A stretch of DNA of 64,000 bases. Source: an uncultured Clostridia bacterium. GTDB lineage: Bacteria > Bacillota > Clostridia > Oscillospirales > Ruminococcaceae. Below are positions 6,987 through 15,331 of the stretch, in pieces. A program made the position numbers and the translations under genes. The notes under the pieces were generated by a model. That model searched no databases, was not told the DNA's origin, and saw only the letters and a list, made by a program, of their open reading frames with translations. The stretch covers positions 1 to 64,000 of the forward strand of contig CAMELR010000006.1 in NCBI GenBank assembly GCA_945923775.1, written 5' to 3'. Position 1 is the stretch's first letter, and each line of letters opens with the position of its first letter.

Positions 6987-9626
6987 TCAGATGATAATTC
7001 TGCTGCGATCTGTTTTACAGCGCTGTACCAAACGCTTTTTATCTTCCCTGAGCGAACGCACAGTTTTTTCAAAAGCGGACATGTCTACTGGTTTTGAAAC
7101 GTGGGCGTCCATTCCTGCGTTGAGACAGGCGCGGATATCGTCGGAAAATGCATTTGCGGTCATAGCTATAATGGGTATTGCTTTTCCGTCGGGATTTGAG
7201 CTTTTCCGTATTGCCTGGGCGGCTTCGTAGCCGTTCATCAGCGGCATCTGTACGTCCATCAGTATCATGTCGTACTCGCCTAGATCCGCCGCTGCAAAAT
7301 AGTCTACCAGTGACTTGCCGTCCGGGAATATCCGACAGGACGCCCCGCGCCATTTCAGATTAGCCTCAAGTATCACGGCGTTCATCTCGTTGTCCTCAGC
7401 ACACAGGAACCGCACCCCGCTGAGCGCCGAGCCGGATTCTGCCTTCTCTTTTTCATTTTCAGCGGCAAGCCCGTTTTCGAGCTTTCCCCAGAAAAACGGC
7501 ACGACTATTGTGCAGTCAAGCGTTTCCTGAAAACGCTGAGCCAGCGTATCACTGCATATTCCGGCGATCTTCACAGGCTTTTCAGAGGCTTCGCGCAGCC
7601 TGGAGATATCGTCGCCGCTGATGTTTTCGCAGATTCCCGATGTGATAAGCACGACATCATACGCGCCGTGACTCAGAAGCTCAGCCGCAGCGCCGATGTC
7701 GCACACTATTTCCGGAGTTACTCCGTGAGCCTTCGCAGAGACCGTCACGTCATCGTCCCGCCCGATCATCAGCATTCCGTTTATCTCTGAGCGTTCGTTC
7801 TCGTCAGCCTTGAATTTCAGCGTTACTGTAAACCGGCTGCCTTTTCCAGGCTCGCTCTGGACGTCTATCCTGCCGCCCATCATATCGACAAGGCTTTTCG
7901 TGATCGTCATTCCCAGACCTGTTCCCTGGACCTTGTTTGTAACGGAATTTTCCGCGCGGGTGAACGGGTCGAATATCGTGCTGATGAATTCCCGCGTCAT
8001 TCCCATGCCGTTATCCGATATGGTGAACTGGTATTCCGCATAGCCTGGTTCGCTGTCAAGCTCCGTGATCGTGAAAATTATTCTGCCGCCGTCCGATGTG
8101 TATTTTACCGCGTTTGTGAGAATGTTGAGCAGGACCTGTCTCAGCCGCGTGCCATCGCCGTTTATCTGCTCGTGGCGTATCATGCTGGTGCGTATTTCAA
8201 ACTGCTGCCGGCGCTCCCTTGCGTTCGTGCGGATCATTGTTTCAATCTGCGATATCTGCTCGGAAAGCTCCAGCTTTTCAATGTTCAGCGACGGCATTCC
8301 GCTTTCTATGCGGCTCATGTCAAGAATATCATTGAGCAGTCCCAGCAGGTGATGGCTGGAGTTTTGCAGCCTGCGGGTGTACTCCCTGACGCGTTCGGAG
8401 GTCTCCGTTTCATAGCCGAGCAGGTCTGCGATACCAACTATGGCGTTCATAGGCGTGCGGATATCGTGCGACATGTTCGACAGAAACGTGGTTTTTGCTT
8501 TGTTCGCGACTTCCGCGGCGCGGCGCGCGTTTTCGATTTCAGTGTTCGCCTGGCGGAGCTGTTCGTTTTTGGCTTCCAGTATGGAATTAAGCTCCTCCAT
8601 GCGGCGCGTGTTGTTCCGCTCTGCCCGGAGCGCTTCCCTCTGCTGGCTCCTCAGCACCAGGTATACGAATCCCACGCACAGCACCAGCATTACCCCTGCG
8701 AACGTCATGATTATCGAACCGGTTGTGTCCACGAGGTTGACCGTATTTACCGCCACATACGACGACGGTATAAGGAACATCAGCGTCCAGTCTACCGTAT
8801 CCAGGCGACGGAGCGCGTAATAGTATTCCTCGCCGTCCAGGACTGCGTTGGAATACGCGATACCATTTGAGTTCAGCTCCTGCTGGGTCTGTTCGAAGTT
8901 GCTGCCGTGGAGGTACTCCATCTGCCGCAGCACGGAATAAACATTGTGACCGCTGATAAGCTCTATGGAATTCGAGCTGAATATCTTCGAGCCGTTTTGG
9001 TCGAGAACGTACACGCTGTTGTTGTCATTGTACGCCTTGCAGTTGAAATACTGGCCCAGTTCCTGCATTGCCTGGACCGTCCCGAAATACATCAGGCTTA
9101 TCCTGTCGTCGCCGTCAGAGATCTCCATTGGGGAGCTGAGCCGGTACATAAAAACTATGTTGGTGGTTTCGCCGTTGAGGGAGCTTGAAACGAAGCTCAC
9201 CTGTTCGGGTTCATCGAACAGGTAGTTCATATTTTCGGTGATCCCCTCGGCGCCGGAGCTGGTGTAGTATCTGCCGCGGGTGTCCACGGCGACAAGGCTC
9301 ATTTCCTTCTGCGGCATCTCACAGACATCTTCCTGCTCCTTTATGAACTGGTAAAGTTCCTGCGAGGTATGAATGCCGCTTCTCATTAGCTGGTTCGTGT
9401 GGGACTGAGCGTCAGCCCAGCGAAGTTCAAGCACATCGTTGAGCCCCTCGAACAACTGAGTTGTGACCTCCTTCATCTGATTGAGACGCTCATTGTAAAG
9501 TATGCCGTCGTTATGTCTGTGATAGAAATATACGAACATCACAACTCCCAGAACGGCAGCGACAACGAACGCCCCGCAGGAGATCATAAGTCTTACGACA
9601 GAAGATCTGCCGGACAAATGCTTCAT
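6987..9626 (-). CDS. Hybrid sensor histidine kinase with receiver domain
   Basis: Membrane sensor kinase of 879 residues. Transmembrane segments at about 14-35 and 305-326 enclose a ~270-residue extracellular sensor of the Cache type. A coiled coil leads to the HisKA motif FLSNMSHDIRTPMNAIVG (His387), then the ATP-binding domain with ILTNAVKYTSDGG and GTGLGMTI. A degenerate receiver-like stretch follows, and a full receiver closes the protein (AEDNEMNAV, phosphoacceptor Asp in MILMDVQMPLMNG, then SKPVDMSAF). No phosphotransfer domain or separate response regulator is adjacent, so the output is not encoded here. It starts 13 bases after a solute-binding lipoprotein gene behind AGGAGGAA, so the lipoprotein is likely its ligand partner. 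Confidence 0.88.
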   Translation of the reverse strand: MKHLSGRSSVVRLMISCGAFVVAAVLGVVMFVYFYHRHNDGILYNERLNQMKEVTTQLFEGLNDVLELRWADAQSHTNQLMRSGIHTSQELYQFIKEQEDVCEMPQKEMSLVAVDTRGRYYTSSGAEGITENMNYLFDEPEQVSFVSSSLNGETTNIVFMYRLSSPMEISDGDDRISLMYFGTVQAMQELGQYFNCKAYNDNNSVYVLDQNGSKIFSSNSIELISGHNVYSVLRQMEYLHGSNFEQTQQELNSNGIAYSNAVLDGEEYYYALRRLDTVDWTLMFLIPSSYVAVNTVNLVDTTGSIIMTFAGVMLVLCVGFVYLVLRSQQREALRAERNNTRRMEELNSILEAKNEQLRQANTEIENARRAAEVANKAKTTFLSNMSHDIRTPMNAIVGIADLLGYETETSERVREYTRRLQNSSHHLLGLLNDILDMSRIESGMPSLNIEKLELSEQISQIETMIRTNARERRQQFEIRTSMIRHEQINGDGTRLRQVLLNILTNAVKYTSDGGRIIFTITELDSEPGYAEYQFTISDNGMGMTREFISTIFDPFTRAENSVTNKVQGTGLGMTITKSLVDMMGGRIDVQSEPGKGSRFTVTLKFKADENERSEINGMLMIGRDDDVTVSAKAHGVTPEIVCDIGAAAELLSHGAYDVVLITSGICENISGDDISRLREASEKPVKIAGICSDTLAQRFQETLDCTIVVPFFWGKLENGLAAENEKEKAESGSALSGVRFLCAEDNEMNAVILEANLKWRGASCRIFPDGKSLVDYFAAADLGEYDMILMDVQMPLMNGYEAAQAIRKSSNPDGKAIPIIAMTANAFSDDIRACLNAGMDAHVSKPVDMSAFEKTVRSLREDKKRLVQRCKTDRSRIII

Positions 9627-9639
9627 ATTTCCTCCTGCG

Positions 9640-11418
9640 TTATTCCCAGATTATATCCTTTGCCGAAAACGTTTCATACGCCGACATCATTTCCTCGACT
9701 GATTCAAGCCCAACGATTCCGCTGTCCTGAATATTTCCCTCGGCTTCCACGGCGTCTGTCGCTCCGCAAATCGCGAGTTTGTAGGTCTTGTCCGGTTCCA
9801 GGCGGAAGCCTTTCTTCGTCACCAGAATATAAGGGTAGGTTTTCCCGTCGCCGTATAGGTCGAAGCCCTGCTGAACCAGCTCGTTTATCCGTGCGCCGGT
9901 AAGGGTCGCGGTTTTTATGGTGTTTTTCCAACCGGTGGGGGTTATCGCGCAGAGCTGCTGCTCGGTTATCTCTCCCGGATACAGCGAGCCGCTTACTCCA
10001 TAGGTATTCTGTGTGCTGGTGTGACCTGGTATCCATTTGCTCAGCGATACGAGCGCAAGGTCTGAGCCGGTCGACTGCGCGAAAGCCTTGCCGACAAGCC
10101 GTGCGCAGTCCTCCTGACCGATGTGCTCGGTAACGGTCGTGTAGTTTTCAACGATATCGTTCACAATGTTGTTCTGAGAATCGTCAATAGTTTTCACAAC
10201 GTCCTCAAGCTCCACGTCGCCAAGAATGAACGATGTCATGACCTCCCCGACGGGGACTATCGCGTTTTCCCAGCCGGAATAGATGAACGGAGCGGTGTGA
10301 CCGGTGCTGAGTTCTTCTGCGATGGCGTAATAGCAGTTATCATCGGAGATGGTAGCGTTTTTCAGCGGCAGAAGCGACGAGCTTTTCAAAGCGTCGCCGC
10401 CGATGGCGTTCATTCCCTCGACAGTGGAGAGCACCTCCATCACATGCATGGCGTCCTTGAGTTTCTGTTCGTTTCCGGGCTGCTGTAGAGTGCGGCTCAT
10501 GGCGTAATACCGCCGCACGTTCAGAACATAGACGTTCTGCTTTCCGTCCTCGGAGAGGTAGGGCATAAGCCCGAATTCGTCCTCGCAGCCCTCCATTGAA
10601 TTGTGGCTGCCGAGCAGGAACAGCGTGTTTCCAAGGGCGTATTCGTCAAGCTGTTCACTGTCATTGATTACGTTGCCATCTCCATTGAGCATTCCGATAT
10701 CCCGCCACTTTTGCAGCATTGAGAGGCATTCGAGCATTTCCGGCGTGTCGGAGGCGCTTGCCCTTCCGCTGAGGAAATCCTCCTGCCAGCGCCTGCCGTC
10801 AAGGGTGCTCAGGAACCCGGTGTCGCAGATGTTGCACAGGTACTGGAATCCGTAGCCGGGGAACTGGAGCTCGTTCAGAGCAAGTCTTACCCCTGCCTGC
10901 TGCGTCTTTTCGGAAAGCTCCCGGAGGTCGGCGAGGCTTTGCGGAAGCTCCCAGCCGTGTTCCTCGAGCAGGGTCTTGTTGTAGGTTATGCCCTGGCACT
11001 GGTAGTGGCTCGGGAGAGCGTATATCGCGCCGCTTTCCGTGATCACGTCGTTCAGGCAGTTTTCCTTGTAGTTATCCGTGAATGCAAATCCCGACATGTC
11101 TATCAGCTTATCGCTGACCTCCATGTATTTCGGCATATTGAATGTCATTCCGAATATATCCGGAATGTCTCCGGCTTCAAACATTTCCTGGGTGTAGGCG
11201 GTGGTGTTCTGACCACTGTAGTTTATGATCTCAATGTTTATTTCAGGGTAGCTTCGGTGTACCTCGTCAATGAAATCGTCAAGTTCGCAGACCGGCGAAA
11301 AAATCGTGATAGGGTCATGGACCTTGTCCGGCGAATCTACCACCGAGGGATCCGCAGTGCAGCCGGAAACCAGCCCTGCAATCAGCAAAGCGCTTCCGAT
11401 GAACATTCTTTTTTTCAT
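9640..11418 (-). CDS. Solute-binding lipoprotein with 5'-nucleotidase C-like tail
   Basis: 592-residue lipoprotein: signal peptide with lipobox LVSGC, then a family 1 extracellular solute-binding domain (ITIFSPVCELDDFIDEVHRS, DIPDIFGMTFNMPKYMEVSD) to about residue 440. The last third (about 450-570) resembles the C-terminal domain of secreted 5'-nucleotidases (TATLTGARINELVQQGFDLY, DKTYKLAICG) but has no metallophosphatase domain. No ABC permease is nearby; the only neighbour in the transcript is the hybrid histidine kinase, which suggests sensing rather than uptake. ATG at 11418 with GGAG 8 bases upstream is preferred over TTG at 11430. The tail assignment is moderate. Confidence 0.75.
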   Translation of the reverse strand: MKKRMFIGSALLIAGLVSGCTADPSVVDSPDKVHDPITIFSPVCELDDFIDEVHRSYPEINIEIINYSGQNTTAYTQEMFEAGDIPDIFGMTFNMPKYMEVSDKLIDMSGFAFTDNYKENCLNDVITESGAIYALPSHYQCQGITYNKTLLEEHGWELPQSLADLRELSEKTQQAGVRLALNELQFPGYGFQYLCNICDTGFLSTLDGRRWQEDFLSGRASASDTPEMLECLSMLQKWRDIGMLNGDGNVINDSEQLDEYALGNTLFLLGSHNSMEGCEDEFGLMPYLSEDGKQNVYVLNVRRYYAMSRTLQQPGNEQKLKDAMHVMEVLSTVEGMNAIGGDALKSSSLLPLKNATISDDNCYYAIAEELSTGHTAPFIYSGWENAIVPVGEVMTSFILGDVELEDVVKTIDDSQNNIVNDIVENYTTVTEHIGQEDCARLVGKAFAQSTGSDLALVSLSKWIPGHTSTQNTYGVSGSLYPGEITEQQLCAITPTGWKNTIKTATLTGARINELVQQGFDLYGDGKTYPYILVTKKGFRLEPDKTYKLAICGATDAVEAEGNIQDSGIVGLESVEEMMSAYETFSAKDIIWE

Positions 11419-11510
11419 ATTTTTCTCCAAACCAAAATTACCGCGGTTTTTAAGAGCGTCAACATAATTTTGAACACTAAATTAACCGCTACCAACTGTC
11501 ATGCACTATA

Positions 11511-11539
11511 ATTATACATTTTCATACATCTTTTGTCAA
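11511..11539 (-). promoter_or_regulatory. Promoter of the lipoprotein-kinase operon
   Basis: On the minus strand TTGACA (11534-11539), 17 bases, TATAAT (11511-11516): a full consensus match. Leader of about 85 bases to the ATG at 11418. Confidence 0.8.
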
Positions 11540-11686
11540 TAGTCTGAATAACATTTAGGCAATGTTATACAAAAAGCGCCTGCGGAATCTGTCACCTGTA
11601 AAACGGCCTGCGGGGGTATTTCTGCTTGAAATTACCGGAATGCAGCAGTTTGTCGAAAAGCTGTGTTAAGATACCGTTAAGAACGC

Positions 11687-11715
11687 TTGCATTTCGCCGG
11701 GAACTGTGATATACT
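11687..11715 (+). promoter_or_regulatory. Promoter of the DUF5131 gene
   Basis: TTGCAT (11687-11692), 17 bases, TATACT (11710-11715). Confidence 0.6.
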
Positions 11716-11727
11716 GTAAATAACAAA

Positions 11728-11754
11728 GAAACGCCTGTTTTCTGCAGGCGTTTC
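11728..11754. other. Perfect hairpin in the DUF5131 leader
   Basis: GAAACGCCTG (11728-11737) and CAGGCGTTTC (11745-11754) form a 10-bp stem with a 7-base loop. It lies between promoter and ribosome site. There is no U-run on the plus strand, but TTTGTTATTT follows on the minus strand. Its core ACGCCTG/CAGGCGT resembles the AAAACGC/GCGTTTT hairpins near 45.8 kb. Confidence 0.5.
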
Positions 11755-11780
11755 ATCATTCAAAAGGGAAGGAGGCCGCC

Positions 11781-12617
11781 ATGAAAGACAGCATATACGC
11801 AGACTGGAATCCCTGGCACGGCTGCACGAAAATAAGTCCGGGCTGCAAATTCTGCTACGTCTACAGGCAGGACGAAATGTACGGGAATCCGACCGCAAGC
11901 AGCCGGTGCACAAAAAACGCGGCGTTCGACCTCCCGGTGCAGCGCGGCCGCGGCGGCAGCTACAAAATACCGCCGGGGAGAATTATTATGACCTGCTTCA
12001 CGTCGGATTTTCTGCTGAAGGACGCCGACCCCTGGCGGCAGGACTGCTGGCGCATGATGCGGGAGCGCTCCGACTGCTGGTTCTACTTTTTCACGAAGCG
12101 CATCGACCGCCTCGCGGAGTGCCTCCCGCCGGACTGGGGCGAGGGCTACGACAACGTTCTGATAGGCTGCACCGTCGAAAATCAGGAGCGCGCCGACTTC
12201 CGGCTGCCGATATTCCTGTCGCTGCCGGTAAAACACCGCTCGGTGATAGTGGCTCCGATGCTGGAGCGCGTCGACCTCTCGAAGTGGCTCGGGAGCGGTA
12301 TTGAGGAGGTCTCCGCCGGCGGGGAATCCGGCGTGCACGCTCGTCCCTGCGACTACGCCTGGATACTCGACCTGCGGCGGCAGTGCGTGGAAAACAACGT
12401 GCCGTTCAGCTTCCACCAGACTGGTGCGCATTTCATCAAGGACGGAAGGCTGTACAATATCGAGCGGAAATTCCAGAAGGCTCAGGCGCGCAAAGCCGGA
12501 ATAGATTTCCGGATAGGCGGGAACGATATCCCAGAGACCGCTGCTTTCCGCGAGTCATGCGATCTTCAGCTCCGGCTGGACTGCCTTCCGGCGGAGAACG
12601 GTGAAAATAGCATATAA
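11781..12617 (+). CDS. DUF5131 (phage Gp37/Gp68) family protein
   Basis: 278 residues. The N-terminus WNPWHGCTKISPGCKFCYV has cysteines spaced C-x6-C-x2-C, the signature of this radical-SAM-like family first named from phage proteins. Further family segments are MTCFTSDFLL, FTKRIDRLAECLPPDWGEGY, IGCTVENQERADFRLP and SAGGESG. The biochemical activity is not established. The start has GGGAAGGAGG directly upstream. The gene is solitary with its own promoter and no phage genes around it, so it is probably a resident gene. Confidence 0.85.
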   Translation: MKDSIYADWNPWHGCTKISPGCKFCYVYRQDEMYGNPTASSRCTKNAAFDLPVQRGRGGSYKIPPGRIIMTCFTSDFLLKDADPWRQDCWRMMRERSDCWFYFFTKRIDRLAECLPPDWGEGYDNVLIGCTVENQERADFRLPIFLSLPVKHRSVIVAPMLERVDLSKWLGSGIEEVSAGGESGVHARPCDYAWILDLRRQCVENNVPFSFHQTGAHFIKDGRLYNIERKFQKAQARKAGIDFRIGGNDIPETAAFRESCDLQLRLDCLPAENGENSI

Positions 12618-12632
12618 ATTTCACAAAATATC

Positions 12633-12661
12633 TTGAAATAATCAGCGAATCGTTGTATAAT
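12633..12661 (+). promoter_or_regulatory. Promoter of hprK
   Basis: TTGAAA (12633-12638), 17 bases, TATAAT (12656-12661). An in-frame start at 12653 would lie inside the promoter, so translation from 12713 is preferred. Confidence 0.75.
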
Positions 12662-12712
12662 ATAATCGTGGCATTGTGCGCCGCTATCAAAATACGTGAA
12701 AGGAACATTTTT

Positions 12713-13684
12713 ATGCCTTTTGATGATATCAACCGGGAATTTTCGTTCCCTCTTCAGAAAATAATCGACGAATATAAGCTGGAAGTTATATACATGCCGG
12801 AGGACGGCGGCAATACCCTTATCTCCGACCATGAGATAAACAGACCCGGTCTGCAGTTCGCAGGATTCTACGAGTACTTCGACAAGCAGCGTATCCAGGT
12901 GATGGGCAGAACGGAGCATTCCTACCTCTCGACGCTGGAGCCTAACGTACGCCGTGAGCGTATCGACAACCTGCTGAGCTACAAGTTCCCGGCGCTTATC
13001 ATCACCCGCGATCTGGACGTGTTCCCGGAGCTTGTCGAGAGCGCTAAGGAGCATGAAACTACGCTGCTCCGCACCGATGAATCCTCATCGGTTTTCACAT
13101 CTAAGCTGGTTAACTTCCTGAATCTTCAGCTCGCTCCCCGTATCACCCGCCACGGAGTTCTCATTGAGATCTACGGCGAGGGCGTTCTTATCCTCGGCGA
13201 GAGCGGCGTAGGTAAGAGCGAGACCGCGATCGAGCTTGTAAAGCGCGGTCACAGACTCATCGCCGACGACGCGGTGGAGATCAAGAAGGCGTCCAACATC
13301 ACCCTGGTGGGAAGCTCCCCGGATAATATCCGCCACTTCCTCGAGCTGCGCGGCATCGGTATCATCAACGCGCGTCAGCTCTTCGGCGTCGGCGCTGTTA
13401 AGCTCAACGAGAAGATCGACATGGTGGTCGAGCTGGAGCTGTGGAACCCCGAAAAGACCTACGACAGAATGGGCGTGGATACCCACTATATGACTATCCT
13501 CGGCGTTAAGGTGCCGCTTCTCACTATCCCGGTAAAGCCCGGCCGTAACCTCGCAGTTATCCTCGAGGTAGCCGCTATGAACAACCGTATGAAGAAGATG
13601 GGCTACAACGCTGCAAAGGACCTCCTCCATCAGCTCGGGATCGACTCCGACAGCGAGGAGATCATGTCAGACCTCAACATTTAA
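12713..13684 (+). CDS. hprK: HPr kinase/phosphorylase
   Basis: Adds or removes a regulatory phosphate on Ser46 of HPr and so sets CcpA-dependent carbon repression in Firmicutes. 323 residues from ATG at 12713 (AAAGGA upstream). The N-terminal domain runs to about residue 135, with the family's HGVLIEIYGEGVLILGESGVGKSE region next; Walker A is GESGVGKSE at 162-170. The HprK signature ELRGIGIINARQLFG and the C-terminal helix region with MNNRMKKMGYNAAKDL are present. The HPr encoded in this window lacks Ser46, so the substrate must be another HPr or Crh-like protein. A glucokinase follows after a 212-bp repeat-filled gap. Confidence 0.95.
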   Translation: MPFDDINREFSFPLQKIIDEYKLEVIYMPEDGGNTLISDHEINRPGLQFAGFYEYFDKQRIQVMGRTEHSYLSTLEPNVRRERIDNLLSYKFPALIITRDLDVFPELVESAKEHETTLLRTDESSSVFTSKLVNFLNLQLAPRITRHGVLIEIYGEGVLILGESGVGKSETAIELVKRGHRLIADDAVEIKKASNITLVGSSPDNIRHFLELRGIGIINARQLFGVGAVKLNEKIDMVVELELWNPEKTYDRMGVDTHYMTILGVKVPLLTIPVKPGRNLAVILEVAAMNNRMKKMGYNAAKDLLHQLGIDSDSEEIMSDLNI

Positions 13685-13690
13685 TTATAA

Positions 13691-13877
13691 TATTAATTCG
13701 GAATTATGAATTCGGAATTTCGGAATTTCGGTGTCCGCTCCGCGGACTGATTTCAAATATTTCAAAATCGGACAACAGCAGAGAAAGCGGAACAGTACGT
13801 TATAGCTTGCTTTTGGAATACGTCCCGCGAAGCGGGACACATTCATTCCGAATTCCGCATTCCGAATTCCGAATTTA
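13691..13877. repeat. MITE-like element built of AATTCGGAATT units
   Basis: Left end TTAATTCGGAATTATGAATT, right end with repeated CCGAATTCCG units, so the ends are complementary and the element can fold on itself. Two inner hairpins are GTCCGCTCCGCGGAC and GTCCCGCGAAGCGGGAC. A fragment of the same unit (AATTCCGAATTCTGAATTAA) lies at 41999-42019. No coding content. It separates hprK and the ROK gene. Confidence 0.65.
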
Positions 13878-13896
13878 AAAAGAAAGGTGTATTCTA

Positions 13897-14856
13897 ATGA
13901 AGTACAATATCGGTATCGACCTCGGCGGAACTAACATCAAAGTCGGCCTGGTCGATGAAAATTACAATATCGTAGCCAAGGCAACCTGCAAGACCGATCT
14001 CCCGCGTCCGGCGGAGGAGATCGCAGATTCTATTGCGGAGACCGTCTGGAAGGCTCTCAACGACGCGAAGGTAACTATCGACGAGCTGAACTCCATCGGC
14101 ATCGGAACCCCCGGCACCGCTTCCCGCGACACCGGCGTGGTTCTGTATTCCTGCAACCTCGGGTTCCGCAACACCGACCTGCGTTCGCTCATCGGCGCAC
14201 GCCTCGGCAAGCAGGTCTACGTTGAAAACGACGCTAACGCGGCGGCGTTCGGCGAGGTCCTCGCGGGCGCAGGCAAGGGCTGCAAGGACGTTGTAGTAGT
14301 CACCCTCGGAACCGGCGTGGGCGGCGGTATCATCATCGACGGCAGGATCTACACCGGATTCAACTACTGCGGCGCCGAACTGGGACACACCGTTATCCAC
14401 TACGGCGGCAGACCCTGCAATTGCGGACGCAAGGGCTGCTTCGAGGCGTATTCCTCCGCTACCGCGCTCATCAACATGACCAAGGAAGCTATGGAAGCCG
14501 ACAAGTCCAGCAAGATGTGGGAGATATGCTCCGGCGATATCGATAACGTCGACGGCAAGACCGCGTTCGACGGCTGGCGCGCAGGCGACAATAGTGCTTC
14601 CGGGGTTGTTGATATGTACATATCCTACCTCGGCTGCGGACTTACCAACATCGTAAACACATTCCAGCCGGAGATACTCCTCATCGGCGGCGGTATCTGC
14701 AAGGAGGGCGACAACCTCACAAAGCCGCTTGAGAAGATAATCTCAGAGGACAGCTACTGCGTAGACCCCAAGAGGTCAACAAAGCTCGGTATCTGCCAGC
14801 TCGGAAACGACGCGGGTATCATCGGCGCGGCGTTCCTCTACACCCTCGCTGAGTAA
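13897..14856 (+). CDS. glcK: ROK-family glucokinase
   Basis: Phosphorylates glucose, or a related hexose, with ATP. 319 residues. N-terminal phosphate-binding loop IGIDLGGTNIKVG, sugar-site VENDANAAAFGEVLAGAGKG, second phosphate motif TLGTGVGGGIIIDG, and the ROK zinc site in ELGHTVIH...CNCGRKGCFEAYSS. A ribosome site AAGAAAGG lies 9 bases before ATG. ROK proteins include repressors and mannose, fructose or N-acyl-hexosamine kinases; no DNA-binding domain is present, so it is a kinase. The glucose assignment follows length and close match to GlcK and is likely but not proven. Confidence 0.88.
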   Translation: MKYNIGIDLGGTNIKVGLVDENYNIVAKATCKTDLPRPAEEIADSIAETVWKALNDAKVTIDELNSIGIGTPGTASRDTGVVLYSCNLGFRNTDLRSLIGARLGKQVYVENDANAAAFGEVLAGAGKGCKDVVVVTLGTGVGGGIIIDGRIYTGFNYCGAELGHTVIHYGGRPCNCGRKGCFEAYSSATALINMTKEAMEADKSSKMWEICSGDIDNVDGKTAFDGWRAGDNSASGVVDMYISYLGCGLTNIVNTFQPEILLIGGGICKEGDNLTKPLEKIISEDSYCVDPKRSTKLGICQLGNDAGIIGAAFLYTLAE

Positions 14857-14865
14857 GGAGACGGT

Positions 14866-15069
14866 ATGTTCTTTCTTTCACAGGACGGCATGCGGCTGGT
14901 CGAGAGCAGCCACCTCTATATAAACGAAAGTTCTATCTTCGCTGTGATAAACGGCGGGGAGGACGTGGAGCTTGCACATTTCGAGCTTTACGGCGCGGCG
15001 CAGGAGGCGCTCCGCAGCGTGTACGCCGCCATTGAGGACAGCGAGGCAGTTTTCTCCTTCGCGGAATGA
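14866..15069 (+). CDS. Small protein of unknown function
   Basis: 67 residues starting MFFLSQDGMRLV, 9 bases after the glucokinase stop, with TAAGGAG overlapping that stop region. It is acidic, has no membrane segment or cysteine motif, and ends with a helix-like EALRSVYAAIEDSEAVF. I recall similar small proteins with an N-terminal F-x-SQD/N pattern in Firmicutes, but not a named family. Position implies co-transcription with the kinase. Confidence 0.7.
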   Translation: MFFLSQDGMRLVESSHLYINESSIFAVINGGEDVELAHFELYGAAQEALRSVYAAIEDSEAVFSFAE

Positions 15070-15103
15070 CAGCAGCGTTCCCGGCATAATCTATATAAAG
15101 GTC

Positions 15104-15257
15104 ACATCTAAAAACCTCGTTTGAGTGAAAATGTGTATAGCACACCGACTGCTTCTTCAAACCTCCTCGTAAGGCATACAGCCTTACTTCGTCGGCTTTC
15201 ATCGCATTCGGCGCACTCTACCCATTTTCCCTTTTCAAACCGGTTTTTAGAGGTTCC
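15104..15257. repeat. MITE-like inverted-repeat element, about 154 bp
   Basis: Left arm starts ACATCTAAAAACCTCGTTTG; right arm is the near-complement, ending CGGTTTTTAGAGGT. The arms match over about 30 bases with small gaps (GTTTGAGTGAAAATG against CATTTTCCCTTTTCAAAC). An inner hairpin GTAAGGC/GCCTTAC sits at the middle. No coding frame; it fills the gap between the small gene and murB. Confidence 0.65.
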
Positions 15258-15331
15258 CTAAGGTCAGCGCCGCGCAGAGGACATGTTTGTGCGGCGCCGG
15301 CAAAATTCTACTACACACCGGAGGTCACACC

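Noticed and set aside
11781-12617. DUF5131 gene as evidence of a prophage
   Set aside because: The family name comes from phages but there are no other phage genes here; the gene has its own promoter and sits among core genes.
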